From Hyphomicrobiales bacterium (GTDB lineage Bacteria; Pseudomonadota; Alphaproteobacteria; Rhizobiales; Rhizobiaceae): 64,000 nt of DNA. The notes beneath the pieces were generated by a model that searched no databases, was not told where the DNA came from, and saw only the letters and a list, made by a program, of their open reading frames with translations. Below are positions 48,352-57,536 of this stretch, in pieces. Every line of letters begins with the position of its first letter. Within the stretch, counting starts at the first letter, position 1. The DNA is taken from positions 49,498 through 113,497 of the forward strand of contig UCII01000017.1 of NCBI GenBank assembly GCA_900472485.1, given 5' to 3'. The position numbers and the translations under genes were made by a program.

Positions 48352-49482
48352 ATGGCGTCAGTTTTCCCGCTTGCCGACCTCAGGACTTCAGCCGTTCCGG
48401 GGTCCTGGATCGACACGATCATCAAGGGCGATTGCGTGGCCGCTCTTGAAGCACTGCCCAATCAATCCGTCGACGTCATCTTCGCCGACCCGCCGTACAA
48501 TCTCCAGCTTGGCGGCACGCTGCATCGTCCGGACCAGTCGCTGGTCGACGCCGTCGATGACGAATGGGACCAGTTCGCCTCCTTCGAAGCCTATGATGCC
48601 TTCACCCGCGCCTGGCTGCTCGCCTGCCGCCGCGTGCTGAAGCCGACGGGCACGATCTGGGTCATCGGCTCCTATCACAATATCTTCCGCGTCGGCGCGA
48701 CGCTGCAGGATCTGAACTTCTGGATCCTCAACGACATCGTCTGGCGCAAGACCAATCCGATGCCGAATTTCAAGGGCCGCCGCTTCCAGAACGCGCATGA
48801 GACGATGATCTGGGCAAGCCCGAACGCCAAAGCCAAGGGCTATACCTTCAACTACGATGCCATGAAGGCTGCCAACGACGACGTGCAGATGCGCTCCGAC
48901 TGGCTGTTCCCGATCTGCAACGGCAATGAGCGGCTGAAGGGCGACGACGGCAAGAAGGTGCATCCGACGCAGAAGCCGGAAGCGCTGCTTGCGCGCGTCA
49001 TCATGGCCTCGTCCAAGCCCGGCGATATCATTCTCGATCCCTTCTTCGGATCGGGCACGACCGGTGCCGTTGCCAAGCGTCTCGGCCGCCACTTCGTCGG
49101 TATCGAGCGCGAGCAGGATTATATCGACGCGGCAAGCGCCCGTATCGCGGCCGTCGAGCCTCTCGGCAAGGCGGAACTGACTGTGATGACCGGCAAGAAG
49201 GCGGAAGTGCGCGTTGCGTTCAACGTGCTCATCGAGAGCGGTCTCATCAAGCCCGGCCAGGTGCTGACCGATGCCAAGCGCCGCTACAGCGCCATCGTTC
49301 GCGCCGACGGCACGGTTGCCTCGGGTGGCGAGGCCGGCTCCATTCATCGCCTTGGCGCGAAAGTCCAGGGCCTTGATGCATGCAATGGGTGGATGTTCTG
49401 GCATTTCGACGATGGCCGTTCCCTGCGTCCGATCGACGAACTGAGAGCCATTATCCGCAGCGATCTGGCCAAGGTTGAGTAG
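48352..49482 (+). CDS. ccrM: Cell-cycle DNA adenine methyltransferase CcrM (GANTC)
   Basis: A 376-residue DNA N6-adenine methyltransferase. The catalytic DPPYNL motif (VIFADPPYNLQLGG) comes before the SAM motif DPFFGSGTTGAVA, with HPTQKPEALL between, and a C-terminal RAMA/HinfI-type extension (VLIESGLIKPGQVLTDAKRRYSAIVRADG...) typical of CcrM. CcrM methylates GANTC late in the cell cycle and is essential in many rhizobia. The ATG at 48352 is chosen to match the usual start. Strong terminator after it. No restriction partner is present, as expected for an orphan cell-cycle enzyme. Confidence 0.95.
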   Translation: MASVFPLADLRTSAVPGSWIDTIIKGDCVAALEALPNQSVDVIFADPPYNLQLGGTLHRPDQSLVDAVDDEWDQFASFEAYDAFTRAWLLACRRVLKPTGTIWVIGSYHNIFRVGATLQDLNFWILNDIVWRKTNPMPNFKGRRFQNAHETMIWASPNAKAKGYTFNYDAMKAANDDVQMRSDWLFPICNGNERLKGDDGKKVHPTQKPEALLARVIMASSKPGDIILDPFFGSGTTGAVAKRLGRHFVGIEREQDYIDAASARIAAVEPLGKAELTVMTGKKAEVRVAFNVLIESGLIKPGQVLTDAKRRYSAIVRADGTVASGGEAGSIHRLGAKVQGLDACNGWMFWHFDDGRSLRPIDELRAIIRSDLAKVE

Positions 49483-49553
49483 CTTCAGCCATTTCCCGCA
49501 AACATATCCGCCTTCTTCCGCCGTGTACCTCCAGTCAGGGAAGAAGGTGAAAT

Positions 49554-49602
49554 GCGCAGGGCCTTGCCGGACGATCTATCCGGCAAGGCCCTGCGCGTCT
49601 TT
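49554..49602. terminator. Terminator after ccrM
   Basis: A perfect 18-bp stem (GCGCAGGGCCTTGCCGGA at 49554-49571 with 49579-49596) and a 7-base loop, followed by GTCTTTAGTTT. It lies between the convergent ccrM and SnoaL-like genes. Confidence 0.85.
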
Positions 49603-49613
49603 AGTTTCAGATT

Positions 49614-49979
49614 TTAGAAGTCCTGATAATCCGTGACGTCGACGCGCACGACGCGGCCATTCTCATCGAAGGTGATCGTTTCCTCTCCTTCGCGGATCAG
49701 CGGCTTGCCCGTCTTGCTGTTGGTGGCGCGGACCGACCAAACGGCGCGGCCTGACAGGGGCGTCAGCGTTTCCACGAGAGAATTCGATGCCGTCTGATCA
49801 GGATAGGTATCGAAATAGCCGCGGAAGGCTTCCATGATCGCCGCGCGGCCGGCAAGGCTGCCGACGCCGTTCGAAACATAGGTGGCATCCTCGGCGAAGA
49901 AGTTCTCGATCGCCTCATAGTCGAGGCGATTGATTGCATCATGGAACAGATCGATGCGTTCTGCAGGGTCGAAGATCAT
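49614..49979 (-). CDS. SnoaL-like/NTF2-fold protein
   Basis: A 121-residue NTF2-like protein: IDLFHDAINRLDYEAIENFFAEDATYVSNGVGSLAGRAAIMEAFRGYFDTYPDQ at the start, then alternating strands (AVWSVRATNSKTGKPLIREGEETITFDENGRVVRVDVTDYQ). The cone-shaped fold holds isomerases, cyclases and plain binding proteins; no catalytic set of residues is clear, so the function is unknown. It begins 4 bases after the stop of the HAD gene on the same strand and forms an operon with that gene and mutY. Confidence 0.82.
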   Translation of the reverse strand: MIFDPAERIDLFHDAINRLDYEAIENFFAEDATYVSNGVGSLAGRAAIMEAFRGYFDTYPDQTASNSLVETLTPLSGRAVWSVRATNSKTGKPLIREGEETITFDENGRVVRVDVTDYQDF

Positions 49980-49983
49980 CGGC

Positions 49984-50598
49984 TCAAACCTTTATGCCAT
50001 AGGCGGCGAGATCGCTGCGCAGCTTCTCGGCGCCGGTGAAGTGAACTGCATGCCAGCCGGCAGCGCGCGCGCCTTCGACATTCGGATAGGAATCATCGAT
50101 GAAGATCGTCGCGGCCGGATCGAGATCGAAGCTCTTGGCGTGGGTATCATAAATCGCCACATCCGGTTTGATCAGGCCTATATCGCCGGAAACTGTCACG
50201 CCGCGCGGCTTCTTGAGAAAGGGATAGCGCTCCTGCGCTTCGCGAAAGGTGTCCGAGGCGAAATTGGTCAGCATGGTGACGTCGCGTCCCTCAGCGATAA
50301 GCTGTTCCAGAATGGCGACGCTGTCGTCATAGGCATGCGGAACCATCTCGTGCCAATATTGGCGGAAGGCACGGATCTGTTCCTCGCGCTCCGGATGGTC
50401 GGCGATCAGCAGCGCCTCGGCATCGCTCCATGTGCGGCCGCGATCCTGCTCGATGTTCCAGTCGCTGGTGCACACATTGGTGAAAAACCATTCGCGCTCG
50501 GCATCGTCGGGAATGATGCGGCTATAGGGGAGGCTGGGATCGTAATGCAGCAGAACCTTGCCGATATCGAAAACGATATGCCGTATTTCCGTCGTCAT
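49984..50598 (-). CDS. HAD family hydrolase (YihX-like)
   Basis: A 204-residue HAD phosphatase. The first motif is FDIGKVLLHYD (nucleophile Asp in FDIG), where the usual DxD is DxG as in YihX-type sugar phosphatases; motif II is TMLTNFAS, and motifs III/IV are KPDVAIYD and TIFIDDSYPNVEGARAAGW. The substrate is probably a small sugar phosphate. The gene overlaps mutY by 4 bases (start 50598, mutY stop 50595) and precedes the SnoaL-like gene by 4 bases. Confidence 0.86.
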   Translation of the reverse strand: MTTEIRHIVFDIGKVLLHYDPSLPYSRIIPDDAEREWFFTNVCTSDWNIEQDRGRTWSDAEALLIADHPEREEQIRAFRQYWHEMVPHAYDDSVAILEQLIAEGRDVTMLTNFASDTFREAQERYPFLKKPRGVTVSGDIGLIKPDVAIYDTHAKSFDLDPAATIFIDDSYPNVEGARAAGWHAVHFTGAEKLRSDLAAYGIKV

Positions 50599-51707
50599 GA
50601 ATGAATTCCTGATTTTAGCTCTAAAGGCATTTTTGCGAACGCATTGGGAATAGCCTGCGTGATCGCTTTTTTCATGACTGTCGGGAGTGCCTGCTCTTCA
50701 AGATTTGTAACCGGCGCCCACCATCCGTCATGGTTGTCCGCGTATGAGACGGATCTCGCGCGCCAGATCGACAGCCGCAGTTCGAAATGGGTGAAGACAT
50801 GCGTCACCATGCCCGCCGGCTGCCAATCGGCCGGGAAGGGGGCGGCCTCGATGCCTGTCTCGCCATCGATGCGTGCCGTCCAGCCGGTCGTCGGAACCTC
50901 GGTCATGCCGCCGAGCAGCCCGCTTTCCATGCGACGGCGCAGGAAGATTTCCCCCTCGTCATTGACTGCGACGAAGGCCGCGCCTTGGCGCACCGGCTTT
51001 TCCTTCTTGGCTGCCTTGACCGGGAAACGTTCGGGATCATATGCAGCCAGCGCCTGACAGGCGCCATTGAAGGGACAGAGCGAGCAGACCGGGCGCTTGG
51101 GCGTGCAGATCGTCGCTCCGAGATCCATCATCGCCTGGGCGAAATCGCCTGGTCGGTCCGCCGGCGTCAGCAGCGCTACCTTCTGCTTCATCAGTGGCTT
51201 GGCGCCGGGCAGCGGCGTCGAAATCGCATAGAGGCGGGAAATAACCCGCTCGACATTGCCGTCCATCACGGCAGCCTGGCGATTGAACGCGATGGCGGCG
51301 ACGGCGGCGGATGTATAATCGCCGATGCCGGGAAGCGCCCGCAGCCCTTCCTCGGTGTCTGGAAAGCGGCCAGCATGATCTGCCGCAATCGCCTCTGCGC
51401 ATTTCTTCAAGTTGCGGGCACGAGCATAGTAGCCGAGCCCAGCCCAGGCGGCCATGACGTCTTCATTCGCGGCGGCGGCAAGATCATCGACCGTGGGCCA
51501 GCGCTCCAGGAATTTCGCGAAATAGGCTTTGACCGCCGGCACCGTCGTCTGCTGCAGCATCACTTCCGACAGCCAGATGCGATAGGGATCGGGCTTGATG
51601 CCGCGCGCAGCCATAGGTGGCGAGACCCGCCAGGGCAGGTCGCGGTGGTGTCGGTCGTACCAGGCAAGCAGGGATGCGGCCGTGGGGGATTCTAACGTCG
51701 TAGTCAT
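50595..51707 (-). CDS. mutY: Adenine DNA glycosylase MutY
   Basis: A 370-residue MutY, which removes adenine mispaired with 8-oxoguanine. The catalytic Glu is in LSEVMLQQTTV, the helix-hairpin-helix is ALPGIGDYTSAA, the catalytic Asp in AVMDGNVERV, and the [4Fe-4S] cysteines in ICTPKRPVCSLCPFNGAC (C-x6-C-x2-C-x5-C). The C-terminal NUDIX-like domain for 8-oxoG recognition follows (from about residue 235). First gene of mutY-HAD-SnoaL. It is divergent from the DUF721 gene. Confidence 0.95.
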   Translation of the reverse strand: MTTTLESPTAASLLAWYDRHHRDLPWRVSPPMAARGIKPDPYRIWLSEVMLQQTTVPAVKAYFAKFLERWPTVDDLAAAANEDVMAAWAGLGYYARARNLKKCAEAIAADHAGRFPDTEEGLRALPGIGDYTSAAVAAIAFNRQAAVMDGNVERVISRLYAISTPLPGAKPLMKQKVALLTPADRPGDFAQAMMDLGATICTPKRPVCSLCPFNGACQALAAYDPERFPVKAAKKEKPVRQGAAFVAVNDEGEIFLRRRMESGLLGGMTEVPTTGWTARIDGETGIEAAPFPADWQPAGMVTHVFTHFELRLSIWRARSVSYADNHDGWWAPVTNLEEQALPTVMKKAITQAIPNAFAKMPLELKSGIHS

Positions 51708-51805
51708 GATTTGCCGCGTCGAGGGGAAGTGCTCTATACTTGGCCAAGCTGCGTCGGACGATCAAGGTCCGCGATGCACAAAGCTTGCACCGGAAGCCGA
51801 TTGAG

Positions 51806-52300
51806 ATGAGTTATCCCCGAAAAGGCGAAAGGCAGATATCCGAGCTGACCAACGGCATCGTCGATCCGGTGCTGGCAAAGCGCGCCGGCATCAACACGAC
51901 GCTGCTTGGCTGCTGGGACGAAATCGCCGGTGAGGACTTTGCCGACTGCACGCGGCCGGAGAAGATCGCCTGGGCAAAGCGAACCGGCCCCGGCATGGAC
52001 GACCGTTATCAGCCCGGCGTGCTGACGATCGCCTGCGAGGGTGCCCGCGCACTCTTCCTGACCCATGCGCAAGGCGAACTCATCCAGCGCATCAACAGCT
52101 TCTTCGGTTTCTATGCCGTCAATCAGATCCGCATCGTGCAGAAACCGGTCTCGGTCGCCTCCAAACGCTCCCGCACGCCGCCGCCCTTGAAGGGCGAGGC
52201 GGCGCGCAAGCTGGCTGACATGATGGACGGTATCGAGGATGAGAAGATCAGGGCCGCCGTGCAGCGTCTTGGCACTGCCATGGCCTGGAAGCGGCGATAG
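51806..52300 (+). CDS. DUF721/DciA-like protein
   Basis: A 164-residue protein of the DUF721 group: the start PRKGERQISELTNGIVDPVLAKRAGINTTLLGCWDEIAGEDFADCTRPEKIAW, a central VLTIACEGARALFLTHAQGELIQRINSFFGFYAVNQIRIVQ domain (the KH-like fold of DciA), and a Pro/Lys-rich C-terminus. DciA is a loader of the replicative helicase DnaB in bacteria lacking DnaC. The ATG at 51806 is chosen; a TTG at 51740 would add 22 basic residues with GAGGGGA upstream and remains possible. It is followed by a ParDE pair, a DsbA-like gene and smc. Confidence 0.8.
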   Translation: MSYPRKGERQISELTNGIVDPVLAKRAGINTTLLGCWDEIAGEDFADCTRPEKIAWAKRTGPGMDDRYQPGVLTIACEGARALFLTHAQGELIQRINSFFGFYAVNQIRIVQKPVSVASKRSRTPPPLKGEAARKLADMMDGIEDEKIRAAVQRLGTAMAWKRR

Positions 52301-52370
52301 GAAATAATCCAGGCTTGCTTTTCTGTTGATTACACTGTCATACTCGGGCGAGATTTACGAGGAGCTGGAT

Positions 52371-52646
52371 ATGCGAAGCAGCAAGCCGATCACGGTTACA
52401 CTGGGTAACCAGCAGCGTGGTGTGGATGCCCGATTGGAATCCGGAGCATACGACTCAGCAAGTGAGGTCCTGCGCGCTGCTTTGAGGGCATTGGACCGTG
52501 AAGAAGAAGTCATCAATCAAATAATGCGCGCAAAGATCCAGGAAGCTCTTGATGATCCGCGACCCAGCAAAGATGCGGACGAAGTCTTTGATAAAGTTGA
52601 AAGAATTCATGCCGAACGAATGAAAGCCGCCGGTCGTGACATATAA
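52371..52646 (+). CDS. parD: ParD-type antitoxin (second pair)
   Basis: A 91-residue ribbon-helix-helix antitoxin: KPITVTLGNQQRGVDARLESGAYDSASEVLRAALRALDREEEVINQIMRAKIQEALDD is typical of ParD, with an acidic, Lys-containing C-terminus for toxin binding. The ATG at 52371 follows GAGGAGC. The toxin gene overlaps it by 11 bases (52636). Unlike the first pair (32.3-32.8 kb) this one is longer and of a different sequence type, so the two systems should not cross-neutralise. Confidence 0.9.
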   Translation: MRSSKPITVTLGNQQRGVDARLESGAYDSASEVLRAALRALDREEEVINQIMRAKIQEALDDPRPSKDADEVFDKVERIHAERMKAAGRDI

Positions 52647-52941
52647 GGTCTCTTTCAGCGCTCTTGCCGAAGAAGACGTTATTGGCATCTATGAGTTCAT
52701 TGCGAAAGACAGTCCGGGCCGCGCATTGTCGTTTATCCGAAGGCTTCGAGAGCAGTGCGAAACACTTAAAACAATGGCCACCCGAGGACCCCAACGCGAG
52801 AGTTTAGGTCCGGGTGTTCGCATTATGGTGTTTGAGCGGCGGGTTACCGCCGCTTATCATATAAAGAACGAGGAGGTCGTTATTCTACGTCCCTTTTATG
52901 CCGGTCAAAATATCCCATCGACCTTGCTCGATGAACACTGA
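52636..52941 (+). CDS. parE: ParE-type toxin (second pair)
   Basis: A 101-residue RelE/ParE-fold toxin: TYKVSFSALAEEDVIGIYEFIAKDSPGRALSFIRRLREQCETLKTMATRGPQRESLGPGVRIMVFERRVTAAYHIKNEEVVILRPFYAGQN, with the helical hairpin and the C-terminal strands of ParE. GTG start at 52636 inside the antitoxin gene. The end lies 161 bases before the chosen DsbA-like start. Family members block DNA gyrase. Confidence 0.88.
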   Translation: MTYKVSFSALAEEDVIGIYEFIAKDSPGRALSFIRRLREQCETLKTMATRGPQRESLGPGVRIMVFERRVTAAYHIKNEEVVILRPFYAGQNIPSTLLDEH

Positions 52942-53101
52942 ATTTGAATACATCCGCACCGATTCCGACGACAATTTTAGCTTTTTGTCTTTGCCAGGTC
53001 ACAATTCTTTGAAGAAAGTTGGCCAACCGTGCCTTGTTAGCGGCAAGCTGCCGTTATATCGCATGAAACATTCGAAGCCTCTTTCAACGACGGGTGACTC
53101 T

Positions 53102-53791
53102 ATGCCGATGTCCGACATGCTCTTGACCAAACGCCATCTGCTGGGCGGCTCTGCCGTTGCAGCCCTCTCCGTGGCGTTCTCTGCCGTTGCCGGCACCGCA
53201 TCCGCCGCAACTGCAGAAGATGAAGTGCCGCCGTCCGACGGCAATGTCGACATGAACGAAGTGCTGAAGCCCGGTCCGCTGCCGGAGATCGCGCTCGGCA
53301 AGGAAGATGCGCCCGTCAAGATCGTCGAATACATGTCGCTGACCTGCCCGCACTGCGCGCATTTTGCCGTCACGACTTTCGATACGATCAAGCAGAAATA
53401 CGTCGATACCGGCAAGGTTCGCTTCATCATCCGCGAATTCCCGTTCGATCCGCGCGCTGCCGCAGCCTTCATGCTGGCCCGCTGCGCCCCGCAGGAACAG
53501 TACATGCCGATGGTCGAAATGCTGTTCAAGCAGCAGATCGCCTGGGCCTCTCCGGATGTCGACGGCCGCGCCGCACTGCTCCAGATGTCGAAACTCGCTG
53601 GTTTTACTGAGGATAGCTTCACGAAATGCTTGACGAACCAGAAGCTTCTGGATGATGTCAATTCCGTACGGGAACGCGCAGCCAAGGATTTCGGCGTCAA
53701 TGCCACGCCGACCTTCCTGATCAATGGCAAGCGCTATGCAGGGGACATGTCTGTTGCTGCCATGTCGAAGCTTATCGACAGCCTGCTCTGA
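53102..53791 (+). CDS. DsbA-like thiol-disulfide oxidoreductase
   Basis: A 229-residue exported thioredoxin-fold oxidase. The signal region is LTKRHLLGGSAVAALSVAFSAVAGTASA, the active site is CPHC in YMSLTCPHCAHFA, a helical insert follows, and the cis-Pro loop is NATPTFLINGKRY. This is the DsbA/BdbD-like type (DSBA-like/thioredoxin_4) common in Alphaproteobacteria, which oxidises or isomerises disulfides in the periplasm. The start is uncertain: 53102, 53108 and 53063 are all in frame with no strong ribosome site. The gene is normally next to DUF721 and smc in rhizobia; here the ParDE pair lies between. Confidence 0.88.
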   Translation: MPMSDMLLTKRHLLGGSAVAALSVAFSAVAGTASAATAEDEVPPSDGNVDMNEVLKPGPLPEIALGKEDAPVKIVEYMSLTCPHCAHFAVTTFDTIKQKYVDTGKVRFIIREFPFDPRAAAAFMLARCAPQEQYMPMVEMLFKQQIAWASPDVDGRAALLQMSKLAGFTEDSFTKCLTNQKLLDDVNSVRERAAKDFGVNATPTFLINGKRYAGDMSVAAMSKLIDSLL

Positions 53792-53935
53792 TCCGCGCCT
53801 TTTTCGATTACAGGCGGGCGGCCGAGGTCGCGCGCCTGTGAGTGCCTCCTTTAAATTCGAGTTTGGAGCGATGACGCTCCCGATGCCGGCATCGTGGACG
53901 GCCTTCTCCTCGCAGGGGAGAAGAGGGCACCGCCT

Positions 53936-56900
53936 ATGAAGTTCAACAGACTGAGACTTGTCGGCTTCAAATCCTTCGTCGAACCGGCGGAATTCGTCAT
54001 CGAGCGCGGCTTGACCGGCGTCGTCGGCCCGAACGGCTGCGGCAAGTCCAATCTTGTCGAAGCGCTGCGCTGGGTCATGGGCGAGAACTCCTACAAGAAC
54101 ATGCGCGCCTCCGGCATGGACGACGTGATCTTTTCCGGATCCGGCAATCGCCCGGCCCGCAACACCGCCGAAGTCGGCCTCTACCTCGACAATAGCGATC
54201 GCACCGCGCCCGCCGCCTTCAACGACAGCGACGAAATCCAGGTGACGCGCCGTATCGAGCGCGAACAGGGCTCGGTCTATCGTATCAACGGCAAGGAAGC
54301 GCGTGCCAAGGATGTCCAGCTGCTGTTTGCCGATGCCTCCACCGGCGCGCGTTCACCTTCCATGGTCGGGCAGGGGCGTATCGGTGAGCTGATCCAGGCA
54401 AAGCCCCAGGCGAGGCGGCAGCTTTTGGAAGAGGCGGCGGGCATTTCCGGCCTGCATTCGCGCCGGCATGAAGCCGAGCTGCGCCTGCGCGCCGCCGAAA
54501 GCAATCTCGAGCGGCTGGATGACGTGACATCACAGCTCGAAAGCCAGATCGAAAGCCTGAAGCGCCAGGCGCGGCAGGCCAACCGTTTCAAGACGCTCTC
54601 GGCCGAGATTCGGGCTCGTGAGGCCATGCTGCTGCATATCCGCTGGGTGCAGGCCAAGGAAGCCGAGGCCGAGGCCGATAGCGCGCTCAACCAGGCAACC
54701 GTGCTTGTCGCCGAAAAGGCGCAGATCCAGATGGAGGCGGCAAAGGCGCAGGGCATCGCCAGCTTCAAGCTGCCGGAGCTGCGCGAGGATGAGGCAAAGG
54801 CCGCCGCTGCCCTGCAGCGTCTGCAGATCGCTCGCTCTCAGCTGGAGGAGGATGTCAACCGCATCCTGCGCCGCCGGGACGAATTGATCCGTCGCTTGGC
54901 GCAATTGGCAGAGGATATCAGCCGCGAGCAGCGACTTGTCGCCGACAATGCCACTATTCTGACAAAGCTCGACGCCGAAGAAGCCGATCTCGCCGATATT
55001 CTTGCCGATTCCGGCAGGCTTGCCGAGGAAACGCGCTTAACCTTCGAAGAAGCGGCCACAAAGCTCGCCGACAGCGAGCGGATTTTTACTGTTCTGACCG
55101 CAGAACGGGCCGAAGCCGCTGCCGCCCGCAACCAGCTGGAGCGCGCCATCCGTGATCTGGCCGATCGCAAGATGCGGCTGGAACGTCAGGCCGATGAAGC
55201 GAACCGCGAGCTTGCCGCTATCGACGAAAAGATGGCCGATCTGCCGGACCCGAGCGAAAAGCGTGACATAGTCGAGGCGGCGGAAAACGTCGTCGCGGAT
55301 GCGGAAGGCGAGATCCAGCGCGTCGAAGCCGTTCTTGCCAAGGCGCGCGAAACCGAGGCGCTGTCGCGTGGCCCGGTGGAGCAGGCGCGGGCGCGTCTGA
55401 ATGCGCTGGAAACCGAGGCGCGGACCATTTCCAAGATGTTGGCGGCGGGCGATACGTCCGGTGCCTTTTCGCCTGTTGCCGAAGAGCTGCGTGTCGACCG
55501 TGGCTTCGAAACGGCGCTTGGCGCAGCACTTGGCGATGATCTGGAATCCTCGCTCAATTCCGAGGCACCCGTCTATTGGTCGGACAATGGCAGCGGTGCC
55601 AACGATCCGGCCTTGCCGGAAGGTGCCGCGCCGCTGATTACCCATGTCGGCGCGCCGGCGGCACTGACGCGCCGTCTGCGCCAGATCGGCATTGTCTCGG
55701 TGGAGGATGCGCTGCGGCTCATGCCCGAGCTGAAGCCGGGACAGCGGCTGGTGACCAGGGATGGCGCCGTGTTCCGCTGGGATGGTCACGTCACCGGCGC
55801 GGATGCGCCGAGTGCGGCTGCCTTGCGGCTCGCCCAGAAGAATCGCCTTTCCGAGCTGGAGGCCGAAGCCGAGCTCGCCCGCGATGTGCTTGTCGAGGCC
55901 GAAGAGCGCCTCTCTGCCGCCGCCGATGCGATCCGGGGTGAAGAGGGCCGTTTGACCACCGCCCGCGACGCCAGCCGCCTTGCCGCCCGGCATCTGGCCG
56001 AGGCGCGCGAAGCGCTTGCCGCCGCGGAACGTGCTTCGGGCGACCTCATCCGCCGTCGCGACGTGATCGTCGAGGCCGTCAGCCGGCTGCAGGAGCAGTT
56101 GGAAGATGTGGCCATGCAGGATGAAAATGCCCGCATCGAGCTGGAGGAGGCGCCGAACCTCGACGCCATCGACCTGAAACTGCGTGACCAGCAGGCCGAA
56201 GTTGCGACGGATCGCGGCGTTCTGGCCGAAGCCCGCGCCCGCCATGAAGGCCTGAATCGTGAGAACGAGGCGCGGCAGCGCCGTCTCCTCGCAATCCGGC
56301 AGGAGCGGGACACCTGGCGCCAGCGTGCGGCCAGCGCCGAGGAGCACATTCAGACATTGCGCGACCGTGAAGAGGAAGCGCGCGAGGAAGCGGCCGAACT
56401 CGATCTCGCCCCGGATGAGTTCGACGACAAGCGCCGTGCCTTGATGAACGAGCTACAGAAAGCCGAGGATGCCCGCCGCCAGGCCGCCGATCGCCTTGCC
56501 GAAGCCGAAGGCATCCAGCGCGAAGCCGATCGCCATGCGGCGACGGCACTCTCTGAGCTGGCCGAAAGCCGGGAAAAGCGCGGCCGCGTCGAGGAGCGGC
56601 TGGTGTCGGCGCGTGAGCGTCGGCAGGAAAGCGAATTGCGCATCCGCCAGTCCCTGAATGTCGAGCCGCATGAAGCCATGCGCCTGACCGGCCTTTCAGC
56701 ATCGCAAAACATGCCTGACCTCCGCGAGGTCGAGCGCGAGCTGGAACGCCTGAAGATCGAACGCGAGCGCCTCGGTGCCGTCAATCTGCGCGCCGAGGAG
56801 GAGAGCAAGGAGCTGACGGAGCGGCTGCAGGCGCTGATCAAGGAGCGCGATGACGTCATCGACGCCATCCGGAAGCTGCGCGGCGCGATCCAGAGCCTCA

Positions 56901-57397
56901 ACCGCGAGGGCCGCGAACGTCTGATCGTCGCCTTCGACATCGTCAATGCGCAATTTCAGCGGCTGTTCACTCATCTTTTCGGCGGCGGCACGGCCGAACT
57001 GCAGCTCATCGAGTCGGACGACCCGCTGGAGGCAGGTCTCGAAATTCTCGCCCGTCCGCCAGGCAAGAAGCCGCAGACCATGACGCTGCTTTCCGGCGGC
57101 GAGCAGGCGCTGACGGCCATGGCGCTGATCTTCGCGGTGTTCCTCACCAATCCCGCGCCGATCTGCGTTCTGGACGAAGTGGATGCGCCGCTCGACGACC
57201 ACAATGTCGAGCGCTACTGCAACCTCATGGACGAGATGGCGGCCTCCACGGAGACACGCTTCGTGGTCATCACCCACAATCCCATCACCATGGCCCGCAT
57301 GGATCGCCTCTTCGGCGTCACCATGGCGGAGCAGGGCGTCTCGCAACTCGTCTCCGTCGATCTGCAGACCGCCGAACGGCTGCGCGAAATCGCTTGA
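53936..57397 (+). CDS. smc: Chromosome segregation ATPase SMC
   Basis: A 1153-residue SMC. The N-terminal ATPase half has Walker A GPNGCGKSN near residue 32, then a long coiled coil (about 170-500), the hinge (about 500-640, GAFSPVAEELRVDRGFETALGAALGDD and LKPGQRLVTRDGAVFRWDGHV), the return coil, and the C-terminal half with signature LSGGEQALTAMALIFA and Walker B ICVLDEVDAPLDDHNVERY. It works with ScpA/ScpB (not in this window) to organise and separate chromosomes. The ATG at 53936 follows GAAGAGGG. The long Ala/Glu/Arg coiled coil causes many false frames on the other strand. Confidence 0.96.
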   Translation: MKFNRLRLVGFKSFVEPAEFVIERGLTGVVGPNGCGKSNLVEALRWVMGENSYKNMRASGMDDVIFSGSGNRPARNTAEVGLYLDNSDRTAPAAFNDSDEIQVTRRIEREQGSVYRINGKEARAKDVQLLFADASTGARSPSMVGQGRIGELIQAKPQARRQLLEEAAGISGLHSRRHEAELRLRAAESNLERLDDVTSQLESQIESLKRQARQANRFKTLSAEIRAREAMLLHIRWVQAKEAEAEADSALNQATVLVAEKAQIQMEAAKAQGIASFKLPELREDEAKAAAALQRLQIARSQLEEDVNRILRRRDELIRRLAQLAEDISREQRLVADNATILTKLDAEEADLADILADSGRLAEETRLTFEEAATKLADSERIFTVLTAERAEAAAARNQLERAIRDLADRKMRLERQADEANRELAAIDEKMADLPDPSEKRDIVEAAENVVADAEGEIQRVEAVLAKARETEALSRGPVEQARARLNALETEARTISKMLAAGDTSGAFSPVAEELRVDRGFETALGAALGDDLESSLNSEAPVYWSDNGSGANDPALPEGAAPLITHVGAPAALTRRLRQIGIVSVEDALRLMPELKPGQRLVTRDGAVFRWDGHVTGADAPSAAALRLAQKNRLSELEAEAELARDVLVEAEERLSAAADAIRGEEGRLTTARDASRLAARHLAEAREALAAAERASGDLIRRRDVIVEAVSRLQEQLEDVAMQDENARIELEEAPNLDAIDLKLRDQQAEVATDRGVLAEARARHEGLNRENEARQRRLLAIRQERDTWRQRAASAEEHIQTLRDREEEAREEAAELDLAPDEFDDKRRALMNELQKAEDARRQAADRLAEAEGIQREADRHAATALSELAESREKRGRVEERLVSARERRQESELRIRQSLNVEPHEAMRLTGLSASQNMPDLREVERELERLKIERERLGAVNLRAEEESKELTERLQALIKERDDVIDAIRKLRGAIQSLNREGRERLIVAFDIVNAQFQRLFTHLFGGGTAELQLIESDDPLEAGLEILARPPGKKPQTMTLLSGGEQALTAMALIFAVFLTNPAPICVLDEVDAPLDDHNVERYCNLMDEMAASTETRFVVITHNPITMARMDRLFGVTMAEQGVSQLVSVDLQTAERLREIA

Positions 57398-57536
57398 GCG
57401 CCGTTCCACGTCTGGATTGAGAAAACTGTTCCCGTTTCGACAAGAAATTGCTGCGTCGGCTGCCGCGCATCATGAAAGCGTGCTAGTTTCGTTTTTCGAT
57501 CAACAACATGGGCGCTGATCCGCCCGGAAGGGAAGT

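Noticed and set aside
52898..53101. A longer N-terminus for the DsbA-like gene overlapping parE.
   Set aside because: It would bury the signal peptide behind about 68 residues and overlap the toxin gene; the internal starts give a normal exported protein.
55037..56347. Long minus-strand frames opposite smc.
   Set aside because: They follow from the coiled-coil codon bias of smc and show no domain or ribosome site.
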